Positions 34,621 through 47,065 of a stretch of 64,000 nt of DNA are shown in pieces. The stretch comes from Ailurus styani (lineage: Eukaryota; Chordata; Mammalia; Carnivora; Ailuridae): assembly GCA_002007465.1 (NCBI GenBank), contig LNAC01000739.1, positions 545,570 through 609,569 on the forward strand, written 5' to 3'. A program made the position numbers and the translations under genes. Under the pieces are notes generated by a model. It ran no database searches. It saw nothing but the letters and a program-made list of their open reading frames with translations, and was not told where the DNA came from. The first letter of the stretch is position 1, and each line of letters opens with the position of its first letter.

Positions 34621-37582
34621 TATTCAAAAAATACATGTAATGAGGATACAATGATGGAGAAAATAGATGAGTCCTGGCTTTTTAAGTATGCACAACAGCC
34701 TTCAAACAAATGGTACTGATATAACAACAATTGTGGCTTGACACAGTCTGGAAATTAATGGCCTCAATGTTGTCTTCGCAGTTTGGTTTCCTTTTAACTA
34801 TGTGATCCTACCCACTCTAACTCTTATTTATTATATTTGTAGAGGGGCTAAGAATACATTTGTTAAATAGGGTTAACTTACTTTTCCTAAGAAAACAAAC
34901 AGAATGTGAATGTTTTATATTCATCTTTGTTTATATAATGGGAATGTAGCATATTTATCAAATCAGAATGGCAGTAAATTATCTGGATTCTGTCACAGGA
35001 CAAGGAGATGTTAATTTTCCTCTCCCCTGCATACTTAAATATTTTAATATATCTCTAAAAAATCACATACTCACACATGGCTTTATCCATTGGCATTGTA
35101 CCTTAGTGGCCCCTGACTTTGATACCCAGGTACAAATTAATTTCCTAAATTATATCGATCATATTATTCTTAAAATGATAAGAAAAAAATTGTAGATTAT
35201 ATAAAATTTAATGATGACATACAAGCACAATGGCATGTACAAGTGCAGGAATTCTGATTGTCAGCCTCTCCCACCACCTTCAGACAAGGTAGGAGTCAAA
35301 AGTTCACCTTCCATATGTCAGGCACTAGAGACTAGTTGGTAAATGATACATCATTTCCTTAAGGAGTTTACATAAAATTTTGCATAGAACTACAGAATCC
35401 CTCATCAGAATACATTCACAAATATCAATATTTTCCATCCTGACAAATACTTTTCTTGGAGGAGATGTTCTTTCAACGAATATATTGGGTATTTATTCTG
35501 TACCAGACATAATTGTGGATATTGGGCTACAACAGTGATCAAAGAAGACAAATATCTCTCAGGGGGCTAACTTTTGTTGGAATGATCACCCTCATTCTAT
35601 ATGATGGGAAAGAAGTACTGGAAGATTGATTTCCTCATAGCCAAATATCCAGGAAATGGCAAAAGCAACACCCAGATATGATTGAGAACTCCATGCATTT
35701 TCTACTACTGTACAATGTATCTCAAACTACCTACTCTCAGTGCAAAATAAAACAAAGTTCACTTAAACCTCCAAAACTACAATGCACAACAGAAATGATT
35801 CACACAATATAACATTTAGCACTGTATTGTAAAATGTAACCTTCACTTACTTTAACAACTATAGGAGGGACAATGTTAAGGATGAGAAAGTTTGAGATAA
35901 AACCTCACAAATTTAAGTATATTTAAATTAATATTGATATGAGGCCAGCCCACCTGCACCTACTTGGAAGTGTAAACAAGGCAAAACTTTGAGCACTATG
36001 GGGCATAATTAATTACCTAATTAAGGAGAAACCTTAAATGTGTGGAAAAGAATCTGTCTATAATAGTCATTTAATATATTTCTTTGGTGAAACATGCTAA
36101 ATATTGGGAAAAGTTATAAAACATTTAAATAAATTTCAACACATGAGATATATATTATGAGGAAAATATGTAAGACTATTACCATAATAAAATTTCATGA
36201 TAGGGAGGGAACACCAAAGTCCCAGGAAAGTATAACGATGGAATAAGTTTCAGGCTGAAGTTTAAGGACTGTCAGAATGTAAGTAGGTCAAGTCCTTCTA
36301 GCCAAAGTGTTCGAGGACAAACAGAAATGCAAATTTAGAGATGATACAAAACAAGGCTGGGGTAGAAAGTTCTGCAGTAGTTGAGGAAATATCTAGAAAT
36401 TATAGATTCAAATCAGATTATGAAGGGGGTTTATTTCAGTGTTTTTCAAAGTTTATGGAGAAAGGTAAGACAATAGATTTCATGGTAAATAAGGAAACCA
36501 ATGTCGAATGAAATTCAAACTCAGGGAAACCCAAATAAAGGCACCTTTTCTTTTGCCAACTGCAACATTACAAACCAGGTAATATCACCATGTGCTGAGC
36601 TAAAATAGTTTTTCCCTAGAGCCACCACTTTATTCATAGTTCTACTACTGAGAGCCACAGAACATAAATCTACCCTCTCTTCTATATGATAGGCCTTCCA
36701 ATTTTGGAGATAAGTAAGTATCATATTGCTGGCAATCTTCTTGTCTTTATAGTAAATGTCCCCTGTTCCTTTAATTGCCTTTCATTTTTATCACCCTTTT
36801 TGTTCTCTGAATGCATTAAAGTCGATCAATATCCTTCAAGGTGTGGAGCATGGAAATGAATGTAAGATTACAGTGATGGTCAGACTTGAGAAAAATAGAA
36901 CAAATCTACGTGGGGTTCATTCTAGATACCATATCTCCACCAGAAAAACTTAAATTTATATTTGCCATATAGCAGCCACATCACACTATGGATTTATAAG
37001 GCATTTAATTTATCTAAAAACCTCAAACCTCTTTCACATTAATTCTACGCCACAGTTTTAAAAGGAAGATGTATAAGCCATCCAAAATAATCTATGAACT
37101 CTATAGGAAAACTATGAAGGATGAACGCATTTTCCATATATTTTAAAAAACAATGTATTTTTAATAGTTGATATTACAGGTTTACTGTAGGATTTTAATC
37201 ATGATTTTCTGGAATTGCAAATTTAAAAAAATTTTATGTCAAAATGAGCATGTCTTGAATTATTTAAAAGAATACATAAATGCTTGATTTCACTACAGGT
37301 AGTTGATATTACAATTTGTGAATTCAGACACAAAATGTGCAACATATATATTTAGAAATATTTTAATGTATAATTTATGTTTATAAGTTTATAGTTTGCA
37401 CACCTGTAGTGACTTTTAAATAGTAAAACTAGGTTATTTATTCTTAAATACTTTATTATTAAGAGTTGAACTATTAACAATTTCTCATTTAAATTTTAGA
37501 AGGGATCGATAAATGTACGAATATCCCTCAAGAAATATTTCACTACGTAAATTCTGCTACATGTGAATTTGTCACATGTAAC
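34621..37582. other. About 3 kb AT-rich sequence; short L2 tail near 35.5 kb
   Basis: No gene seen. A short antisense L2 end lies at about 35470-35575 ('tgggtatttattctgtacca', 'tacaacagtgatcaaagaag'). Otherwise I recognise nothing. Confidence 0.5.
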
Positions 37583-37599
37583 TGTGCATTATCATTTAT

Positions 37600-37818
37600 T
37601 TATTTATTTTATTTATTTATTTTTTAAGATTTTATTTATTCATTTGACACAGAGAGAGAGATTACAAGTAGGCAGAGAGGCAGGCAGAGAGACAGGGAGA
37701 GGAGGAAGCAGGCGCCCCGCTGAGCAGAGAGCCCAATGTGGGCCTCGATCCTAGGACCCTGGGATCATGACCTGAGCCGAAGGCAGCGGCTTTAACCCAC
37801 TGAGCCACCCAGGCGCCC
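37600..37818 (-). mobile_element. CAN-SINE, antisense, mustelid-type head
   Basis: Left (TTTA)n tail complement, GA-rich middle and right end 'tgagccacccaggcgccc'. Target-site duplication 'tgtgcattatcatttat' at 37583-37599 and 37819-37835 (17/17), indicating a young insertion. Confidence 0.96.
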
Positions 37819-37835
37819 TGTGCATTATCATTTAT

Positions 37836-40496
37836 ATGAATTCACAATTTATAACCTAGCTGCTTTAAAGAATCCATTAAAATTTATGACATGAATGAAA
37901 ACTAAATATAGAAAAGGTGGCTAAATACTACACATCGATTCCATGGATAAATTTATATTATAAAATAAATTATTCAGTTCATGCTTTCTGGCAAAATCAG
38001 ATCTTCCTATCATATTATTTTAAATGTACTATTAAAATCAAACATACCAGGTAATATATTCATCCTGGCACACAGCATCACTCAAGTCTTTCTCAATTTC
38101 ACATATATTTCCCTGTCAAATTGTTCTAATAATAGCACTCTAAAAATAAAGAAATGGAAAAGTGTTAAGTCAAATTTGGATGGCATCAGAATTTCAGATC
38201 AAAAGACATAAGTTTCATTTGCCTACTATCAATCACATTATTTGATGTGCTTTAATAGAGAGAGAGAGGGGAAGGGAGAGACAGAACACATTGTGACTGA
38301 ACTTCTAAACAATGCCTAGTTCCTCATTTGAAACACTACATGTTTTCAAACTCTAATAATTCAGTTAAATCTTGTCCTTGATATACTTCCTTTTGAATTT
38401 AACACTGCCGTCCACCATCTTTTGCCTCCTGATAGGTATTTTCCACAGGGCTATCCTCAGCTGTGGTACGTTTGTCTGCTTGTTTATAAATGCTGTATTT
38501 TCAATATTGGAAGGATGTGTTTGCTGTTAAACCCTCATCATCATTAACCCTCCTTTGAATTCTGGTCACCCATTTCCTACTGCCTGATTGACAATTCAAT
38601 CCTTTAAAATGCCCGCTAAATTTTTTTTTCAGTTTCCTCTTCATTTCTTTTTAATTTGTTTAATGTATTAAACTGTGTTCTTTCTTTAAATCAAATTTAT
38701 GTTTTAAAGAGTCTAAGGTCATTGCTTTATTTCCAGTTTTAAGAAAATATTATTGCTATCTTTTCTTATAACTGTTGAATATGCCTCACAGTAACTCATA
38801 ACTCCTCGTGTTTATATTTTATTATTTTTTATTATTATTTTCCATGATTACTATCACTCCTCTTGGTGATATCATTCTTAATATTATTTTACTTGTAGGG
38901 CTCTAATTTTTCCTGAGTTGATTATGTATCTTAATAAAGCAGCTATGTATTTGTTTATGTCAGGGTCTTGGAATTTTACTGTCCCTTGACCAAACTTTCC
39001 CTTAATTTTTCAGTTTGGAGTTTTTCACATTACACAAAAAAAAATATTGGAATGCCTTTTCCATATATCATTTCAAGTTAAGGATTCAGTCTCTCATAAA
39101 TGACTTTTTTTTCCCTTTCCATAGACAATGAAATACACAAGCTCTCTTTCAAAATTCTTGAGTTGGGAGGCAATTTTTAGATTCCTTTTTCAGGGTAGTG
39201 TAACTATTTGAAACCACTCACTTCATATAGGAAAGCTCTCTGTAGAACCATTTTATACTTCTAATTTCCTTTCTTTCCTTTGAATTTTACTTATAGTGTC
39301 TTAATATTATATTTTATTAAGTGACTGTTCATGTCACTAGTGTAAGAATGATTCTTCCCATTATGAGCTCTGCCATCTTAACTTCTGCCATCTTAAACTT
39401 CATTCCTTGCAATATAGCCTCCTTCCTGATAACAACTGCCTATTCTTAATGCCATTTTCTGACACTTAAGTTCAGAAATCGTCAATTACTACACATTGCC
39501 TCAGAATATAATTTAAACTCCTTACCTTGGCAAGGAAATTTTTCTAATATTTGTACTAAATTTAGCTTTCAAATATTCTATCAGATGAATCTACTTATAT
39601 CAAATTATAACAAACTGAACATGGGTAATCAGGATACATGTTCTAAGACTTTTCTGACTTTGTAAAAAACTTATGTGCATTGTGCTAAACTTACTGTAAG
39701 TCAGGTTTCAGGCTATAACGTATTTCATGTAATCTTATAAATTCTTTCTCATACTTGGAGAGATTAAATTTGACTATGATGACACAGATTCAGTAGAACC
39801 CACTATTTCTCAACCTAGATTTTTCTCTTAGTAAGCTAAACTGTTAACCTCTGTTCCCCATTACCCCCAAGTAATCAATCAAGCCCATAATGGAGGCCTC
39901 ACACTAAATGCTTCAAATCTAATATATATTTATGTATATAAATAATGCACATATATTTAAGTACACAGCAGTTTTGTAAAAAGATGATGACAGATGATAT
40001 GAACCTCATACTTCTAATACATCATTAAGTAGATATACAGAGCAATTAATGCTTTGTAGAAAGTTTTCCAGTACACTAAATCACTGAGAATGATACATTT
40101 TGGGTGTCCAAAGCATGGGAGGTACCATTGGAAGTACATTAAAGATCACTGTGATGAAGTGTTGTGCCTAACATTCAGATACTATGTTTGTTACCACATC
40201 TGATGCAAACTCCTTCAACTCCCTTACCCTATTTTTTTCTTCACTGTGCTTACCTGGGAGAAAAAAAGAAACTTTATATAAAGAAAATTAGAATTCCTCA
40301 TACCTCGCATTAGTATCTGAACACTACCAAAAAAGACCACGTAACCATGGTTAGTGATCATTTAAATTTATGCTCACAAGCTTCAAATAGATAATCATCC
40401 CTGTAAATCCTACAATCCTTCCTTCTTTATCCTTAATTTCTATCACTCCCTCTTTCTCCTATGAATATTAATTGTGATAATACAGATATGTTAATA
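37836..40496. other. AT-rich sequence, nothing recognised
   Basis: No gene seen. A GA-rich run lies at about 38258-38282. A faint L2-like block ('tttaaactccttaccttggc') lies at about 39510, and a faint MIR-like block at about 39740. Confidence 0.45.
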
Positions 40497-40510
40497 AAAA
40501 AATAAGAGTA

Positions 40511-40733
40511 TGGGGTGCCTGGGTGGCTCAATAGGTTGAGCCTCTGCCTTCGGCTCAGGTCATGATCTCAGGGTCCTGGGATCGAGCCCTGCATCGGGCT
40601 CCCTTCTCAGTAGGGAGCCTGCTTCCTCCTCCCTCTCTGCCCGCCTCTCTGCCTACTTGTGATCTCTCTCTCTGTCAAATAAATAAATAAAATCTTTAAA
40701 AATAAATAAATTAAAAAATAAAAATTAAAAATT
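40511..40733 (+). mobile_element. CAN-SINE, sense, mustelid-type
   Basis: Near-complete copy from 'ggggtgcctgggtggctca' to an A/T-rich tail. Target-site duplication 'aaaaaataagagta' at 40497-40510 and 40734-40747 (14/14). The head has 'ataggttgagcctctgcc', a slightly changed box. Confidence 0.95.
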
Positions 40734-40747
40734 AAAAAATAAGAGTA

Positions 40748-41039
40748 AACCATAAGAAGCCATCTTAATTTCTTGCCATCAAAGAACAAATATATCTTCA
40801 TCATGTCCTTTTTATTTTTTTGCTTATTTCTATCAAAATTAGAGGAATATTCCTGCTCCTTTAATGTCAACCCCTTCATTTTTGCTCCAGTACCCAGTCA
40901 CCCTCACCGGCTCAAATATTTCGTTTCACCAGTTCTATACTCTCTTCTGCACCATCTATTTCTCTCCATCAGAAGACTAATATAATTTAGTATCTCCCTT
41001 ATTTCCATTCTTCTGACTCCAATCCTATACTTCTCATTA
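40748..41039. other. Pyrimidine-rich sequence, possibly L2 upstream part
   Basis: The sequence turns CT-rich on the + strand as it approaches the L2 copy. It may be more diverged L2. Confidence 0.35.
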
Positions 41040-42290
41040 ACACAACTCTATCCTTACTGTCTTAACTTCCTCAACTCAACTTTTACTCCTTCACTCACTC
41101 CAAACCACACTCAGCCACCATCCACTCATTGAACTTTCTGAAAGTCAATGATGATATCCCTGAAGCCAAATCTGATCATTTTTGTGTCCCTATTTTACAC
41201 AGCATCACAGCAGCTAACAGTGCTGATGAGTCTAAAATGGAGTATTTATCTTCTATTGCTCAGATATCTCCTCTGAGCCCCAGACTCATATTTACAAAAG
41301 CCTACATTAGGTTTGAACTTGGGTATATGTAAGCATCCCATACTTAAAACATTCAAAATAGAATTTTATAACTCCTGCCCTCACATATGGTCTTCTCTAA
41401 CTCAGTAAATGGTACAATTATTCTACCCATTTATAAACCCTAAGTCCACTCGTTATTTTTTATTTCATCTTTCCTCTCACAGCTTACCCACCATCAAATC
41501 CTAGAAGTTTTACTAAAAAAGATGTATCTTGAACCTGTCCATGTCTCACTTTTCCATTGCTTTTTCCCTAGTACAAGTCACCAGAACCTCAAACTTGAAC
41601 TATTGAATACATTTCCTTTGTCCACTCTTGCATCTAATGCATTTTCTACATGGCAGGCAGAGAGATTGTCTTTTTAGGGTTAATCAGAACTTTGAAAGAC
41701 TTGTCACAACATGTATGACAAAACTCAAAACTTATTATGATGTCTGATAAAGCTTTCAGGATCAGACATGTGACCATGTTTGTCTAATCTCTTGCCTGTC
41801 TCTCATTCAACATTTATTAATTTCCTTGTCTGCCTTCTGTTGCTTGAAAACATGAGGATGTTTACAACTTTAGGGCCTTCTCACAGTAGTCTCTACCTAG
41901 AATATATATTTCTCAGTTTTTTTGTCTCATTCTTTTCATTCAGGTCTTTTCATTCTGTAAGAGAAGTTACCCCTGACCCCCCAGTGCAAAGCACTCCCAA
42001 ATCCTGACCTCTATCAAATTATTTTATTTCCTTCTTAGAAATATTCACTATGAGACCACATCATGGTTATTTTACTTATTTGCTTTTTTATTTCTGAGAC
42101 TACCTCGCTCCCCCATCCTACTCACACAAAGATACATTAGAGCATAAACTTTAAATGAAGAGGGAATTCTATATTTTTCATGAGTGTCTCCCCAATATGT
42201 GAAAAATGCAAATCACTGAGCAGCTAGTGCATTACCAAAAAATATTTGTTGAATTAATGAAAGACTAAATGAATAAATGCTAAAGGTTTT
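41040..42290 (+). repeat. Long L2 LINE fragment, sense
   Basis: About 1.2 kb of diverged L2, including part of its reverse-transcriptase coding region and the 3' end. Recognisable blocks in order: 'ccactcattgaactttctga', 'tctgagccccagactcatat', 'tctctaactcagtaaatggt', 'ttttctacatggcaggcaga', 'agttacccctgaccccccag' and the 3' tail 'aatatttgttgaattaatga'. No open frame of useful length survives. Internal deletions are likely. Confidence 0.7.
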
Positions 42291-42456
42291 TTATTATATC
42301 CTGTTTATGGTGATTGCAGAGAAGATATATATATTTTTTAATAAGAATGCCCTTACCAAAAAAAAAAAAAGAATTTTAAAATAATAAAAGATGAAGAATC
42401 CAATACTAAGAAATTTAGAAAAAATTAAGAGTAAACAATTAAGAGTGATTACATTA

Positions 42457-42656
42457 AGCGTCGCTCAAGTCAGTAAATTGAGCTTCTGCTCTTAGTTTCA
42501 GCTCAGGTCATGATCTTGCAGTCATGGGAACAAGCCCCATGTGGGGCTCTACATTCAGCTCAGAGTCTCCTTCAGATTCTGTCTCTCTGCCTCTCCCACT
42601 CACTCTCTCTCTCTCAAGTAAATAAATAAAATCTTTAAAAAAATAAAATAATAAAA
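42457..42656 (+). mobile_element. Older CAN-SINE, sense, diverged
   Basis: A degraded head, then 'tttcagctcaggtcatgatc', 'acaagccccatgtggggctc', 'ctgtctctctgcctctccc' and an (AATA)n tail. The 'ttagtttcagctcagg' form belongs to an older, widely shared carnivoran subfamily. A possible imperfect target-site duplication is 'gtgattacattaa' (42444-42456) with 42657-42669 (10/13). Confidence 0.88.
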
Positions 42657-42669
42657 GCAATTAAATTAA

Positions 42670-42989
42670 AATAATGCAAATCAGAAACTCAACCACAATT
42701 TAAAGATTTTTAATACCAATTTAAACACAGCAGAATCAATGAATGAAATTAATGACATTAAAAATATTAAAATAAGAGTGAAGAAAGGTTATGATAAAAG
42801 GATACAATGCAAGAGGTAAAGATTATAAGCATTGACAGTAGGGTTAAGTATTGAGGAAAAGAAGCTCTAACAGGTTAAGAGTATAAATATAAGAAGATTA
42901 AATCATTTGCATATTTAGAATAAAAAGAGGTAAAGAAACTCTAAGGTTAAGGAAAAAAGGGGGGAAGCTAACTATGATTAAGTCTAGTC
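42670..42989. other. AT-rich sequence, nothing recognised
   Basis: No gene seen. Confidence 0.45.
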
Positions 42990-44010
42990 AAACTCGATGC
43001 TTCAAAACAATGTTATACTCCTGAACTTCCTGAATCTGTGGTTTGGTGTAATTAATTTTCAAAAATTCTTGATCATTGTTTGTTTAGATAATTCTCCTGC
43101 TTTGTTCTATTTTCTCCTTCTGGTATTCCAGTTAATGTTTATGCTATACCTTTTGAAATGGTCCCATAATTATTTGAAGTTCTTGTCTTGCCTTTGTTTA
43201 GTCTTCTCTTTCTTTGCATTTTAGTTTGAGAAGTTTCTATTAACATTTCTTCAAGTTCAAAGATATTTTCTTAGTCATGCCAGGTCTATTGATAACTCCA
43301 AAGGCATTCTTTAATTACTTTTATAGTATTTTTGACTTCTAGGTATCCGCTTTTGATTCATTCTTAGAGTTTCCTTATCTCTGCTTACATTACAGCTTGC
43401 CTTGCACATTGTCTGCTTTATCTATTAGAACCCTTGCCATAATCATTGTTATTTTATTTTTTATTTTTTATGTATTTATTTATTTATTTTATTTACTTGA
43501 CAGAGTGGGAGAGAGATCACAAGTAGGCAGAGAGGCAGGCAGAGAGAGAGAGGAGGAAGCAGGCTCCCCGCTGAGCAGAAAGCCCAATGTAGGCCTCGAT
43601 CCCAGGACCCTGGGATCATGACCTGAGCCAAAGGCAGAGGCTTTAACCCACTGAGCCACCCAGGCTCCCCATCACTGTTATTTTAAATGCTCTGATAATT
43701 CCAATATCTACGTCATATCTGTTTCTGATATTTCGTCTCTTCAAAATGTATTTTTTCTTGCCTTCCGAATACCTTATAATTTTTTGTTGAAAACCAGACA
43801 TAATATATCAGGTAGTAGAAACTGAGATAAATAGGCCTTTGGTGTAAGGTTTTATCTGGCTAGTAATTGGGCTATATTTAATGTTTGCTGTAACTCTTGG
43901 CCAAAGGTTCAAATTCTTCCTGTGTCCTTGTTATACTTTCTGTTGTCTTTGAGCTTCCCTAAGAACTCTTACTCAGCATCTGTGTCTCGCAACTCTTGGT
44001 TGTGTATCAA
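42990..44010 (-). mobile_element. Ancient L1M-type 5' region, antisense (copy 2)
   Basis: 'ttcctgaatctgtggtttgg', 'ctccttctggtattccagtt', 'ttcttcaagttcaaagatat', 'attcttagagtttccttatc', 'cattgtctgctttatctatt', 'accttataattttttgttga', 'aaactgagataaataggcct' and 'ggttcaaattcttcctgtgt' follow the antisense 5' region of old L1 elements. It is interrupted by a CAN-SINE at 43457-43670. The same family and orientation appear at 15611-16700. Confidence 0.7.
43457..43670 (-). mobile_element. CAN-SINE, antisense, nested in L1M
   Basis: Left (TTTA)n tail complement, GA-rich middle and right end 'ctgagccacccaggctcccc'. Target-site duplication 'atcattgttatttta' at 43442-43456 and, with one change, 43671-43685. 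It lies inside the older L1M 5' region. Confidence 0.95.
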
Positions 44011-44374
44011 GAACTGAGCTGAGCTGGGAGCTGAGCTGTTATGCTAGGTGCCATGGTAGCCAATTAAGACAATAAGCCATAATGAAGTCAAGCTTTTAAT
44101 TATTTACTGTTATAGCATAAAAAATGGTTAAAAAGGAGAAAATGCCAGCTCCCTGAATGTTCCATTTTCCCCCCATAAATGGTGCTAGGTAAGGGTCAGC
44201 TGTATCAATTTGGAAGGAAAAAATGACCTGAACAAAGTCTCCTGCTGTTTTATGGACTGAGGATCGGGGGATTGGTATCAAAGGGTATATTGGCTGGGGG
44301 GGAGGAAACAAAGAAGAGGACAGTAGTGGGTAAGTCCCAACTATTGAGTCAGAATGGAGGGTCTATCCTCTCAT
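44011..44374. other. No gene seen
   Basis: Contains short direct repeats of 'gagctg' (about 44018-44038). I cannot assign the rest; it may be an unrecognised LTR-like sequence. Confidence 0.4.
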
Positions 44375-44390
44375 AAAGAGGTCTAGGCAG

Positions 44391-44604
44391 GGCGCCTGGG
44401 TGGCTCAGTGGGTTAAAGCCTCTGCCTTCGGCTCAGGTCATGATCTCAGGGTCCTGGGATCGAGGCATGCATCGGGCTCCCTGCTCAGCGGGGAGCCTGC
44501 TTCCTCCTCTCTCTGCCTGTCTCTCTGCCTACTTGTGATCTGACCTCTCTCTCTGTGTGTCAAATAAATAGATAAAATCTTAAAAAAAAATTTATATATA
44601 AAAA
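44391..44604 (+). mobile_element. CAN-SINE, sense, young mustelid-type
   Basis: Near-consensus copy starting 'ggcgcctgggtggctcagtg'. Target-site duplication 'aaagaggtctaggcag' at 44375-44390 and 44605-44620 (16/16). Confidence 0.97.
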
Positions 44605-44620
44605 AAAGAGGTCTAGGCAG

Positions 44621-45838
44621 AGATGCCTTAGAAAGGCTTGGCCAAGGATCCCCACAAAAGAGGCCTCTAAAACCAAAGCTGGGAATTCAGATATACATAA
44701 AAGCGTGGCCAGCCAAGGGGGCTAAATACAGTCTGTTCTGGGGAGCACAGCTTTCCTGCATGAGGAGGCCTGCTAGATAAAGCCTTTGTAATTGCCTATG
44801 TAATTGCCTATGGTCAGGCCTGAAAAAATAATCACACATAGGATTTTGTCCTGAAGCCAGATTCATCAGTGTAATGCACTGGTATTACAATGGAGCCCTA
44901 CTGTTGTGAGGTAAGGGTGGGAGAAAGGATGTACTGCAAAATCTTATAATTAAATATCAGTCTTTTAGTGGACATCCTTTGTGACTTCCATCAAAAGAGA
45001 TGAGGGTTTATTCCATTTGTTTATATTGTATATCCACCAATAGTAAGAAAATAAACTACATGGATCCTAGCATCTGGAAAAGTCATTGAGTAGAAACTTA
45101 AATGTTTGTTAATTATAAACAAACCAGAATTTTAATAAATATTTGGTGGCAGAGAGCTCAAAATTATAAACTCTGAAAAGATCTTGGAACACAGATTTTC
45201 TTTCTAGATAATTACAAAAGATGTTCTAGCCAACATATCAGAGTAGATTACTAAGATAGAATTTGGAAATATTCACAATTACATGGAAATATAGGTCTGA
45301 ATTGATGTTTAGTTCCATCATCACTTTCATCACATTTTTTCTTTGAGAATAATTCTTAGTGAAAATTTTATTGCGGATACCAAGAGAGAATAAGAATATT
45401 AGAATAATTTATTGAAAATTAAATTAACTACATAGACATAGGGGAAATAGAAGAATACAGCAAGCAATGGCTGGTGAATCAAAAAAATAGTCATTATTAT
45501 TTTAATGACCACTTATTGATTGTGATGTCATTTCCACATTATCAAGGGTTAATGTATAAATAAGAAATTAAACCTACATTTGTAAAGAATTTTGTGCTAA
45601 AACACACATAAAAGACAGTCACTGTATACTCATGCTCTGGGTTGCCTTGTGCTTCCTAACTATGAAACAACTCAATGGGGACACACTCTCATGAATTTTA
45701 ACCTATCTTTGAAGTATTTCAGACATGCAGTTCAATAAGCATATTGTTCCTTTTTGTCCCCTCTGAACAGAGCTATTTTGTTTTTGTTTTTGTTTTGCCT
45801 ATAGTTAATGATCTTTACAATTGATTGGGAGTGATTCT
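44621..45838. other. No gene seen
   Basis: Unlabelled sequence. A 12-base word 'tgtaattgccta' is tandemly repeated at about 44787-44810. Confidence 0.45.
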
Positions 45839-45892
45839 GGGGGGCATAGTTGGTTAGATGCATGACTCTTGGCTCCGGTCATGATCTCTCTA
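45839..45892 (+). mobile_element. CAN-SINE head fragment, sense
   Basis: 'ggggggcatagttggttaga' and 'gactcttggctccggtcatg' match the first 50 bases of the older CAN-SINE form. The body and tail are missing, so this is an internally deleted relic. Confidence 0.75.
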
Positions 45893-46589
45893 TCAAATGT
45901 AGGGAGCAAAAAAAATGTCATAGAGTAATAAGTTCAAAAATGTTAACTCATGACCCCAGACTTTTAAATCCTTGGTGTGAATGGTTTTAGGGTATATAGA
46001 AACCTGTCAGCTTCTGAGTTCATAACCATATTGATATCAAATAAGGAGAAACTGAATGTATGGATGTAAAAACCAGAGGCAGGAGGCCGATGAGCAAATG
46101 AGTCTCTCAGACACCCGTGGAAGAAGTTTAGATTTTTTAGGTCATTGAATTAGAGTTTTGAGCTGAATCTACCCATACGCCCAAAGAATGAAAGGGCACA
46201 GCTGGCCTTAATGACTAAGAAATCACATGGTTAGATGTTATAGGGAGTAGACAACAACCAATCATAACTAGCTTCCCAAATATAATTGGCTCACAAAGAT
46301 ACTGATTTGTTAACATAAATAAAGGACTGGTTTTACCTACTTTAATTAGAGAAAAAATAAATATGGTTTTTGTTTGTTTCTTCATTTTCCCCAAATCCCT
46401 TAGAATTTAGACAGGCAAAATTGGAAAATGCAAAAGTGAAATAATGGTCAGCACATTGGTATGTCTATTATTTCTCTCACATATGTTATGAGGGCTTGCA
46501 CATAATCAAATGAACACATCTGCTCAAAATTATACTTTGTGTATTTATAAAGGCAAGGAAATTGGGATTCAGGTGGTTGTCACATAAGG
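45893..46589. other. No gene seen
   Basis: Unlabelled. CCAAT-like boxes on both strands at about 46255-46290 and 'ataaataaagg' at 46315 are faintly promoter/LTR-like but not convincing. Confidence 0.4.
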
Positions 46590-47065
46590 GAACCAAAGAT
46601 GGCAGCTGGATATTGTCCCCTAGGTTGTTTATTTCTTCACTGTAGGCTAAGAAATGTTAGCTCCAAAGCCTACCAGTGTCAAAGTCAAGTTTTGGGGCCA
46701 TTTAGAGCTTGCTTGCTTTGCATATTCTATGAAACATCATCCCATATCTGCTTGCCTTTTAAAGACAGAACCTTGTGGTGAGAATAAGCCAATCTACTAT
46801 GGACCTTCAGAGTTCCCTGACCCATAGCCTACCCACCATACTTCTAAGTGATATCATGTAAACACACAATCCCTCCCGCTGATTGTCCTAACTCCCTGGG
46901 AATTCCCTTGCCACCATCCCCTTCTAGATGGTGGCCTCCTCACTGTAAGCCTCTGGAGGGTCACATGCTGTGCAAGACTTCCTCTCACATGCAGCTCTGT
47001 CCAAGCACCACCCAGTAAAGCTAATTGTCTGCTATTGCCTCTTGTGGTGACATTTTTTTCCTTGG
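46590..47065 (+). mobile_element. Possible solo LTR of an endogenous retrovirus
   Basis: About 475 bases less AT-rich than the flanks, with a composition and layout like an LTR: 'ccaaagatggcagctggata' near the left edge, a CCAAT-like 'aataagccaatctac', and a right part ending in 'cacccagtaaagctaattg' and 'ctgctattgcctcttgtg'. That right part resembles an R/U5 with a variant polyadenylation signal. No coding sequence. The boundaries and the family are uncertain. Confidence 0.35.

Noticed and set aside
45920..46330. CCAAT boxes and an ataaataaagg motif as a host promoter or LTR
   Set aside because: Motifs are too short and the surrounding sequence shows no LTR ends that I can define.
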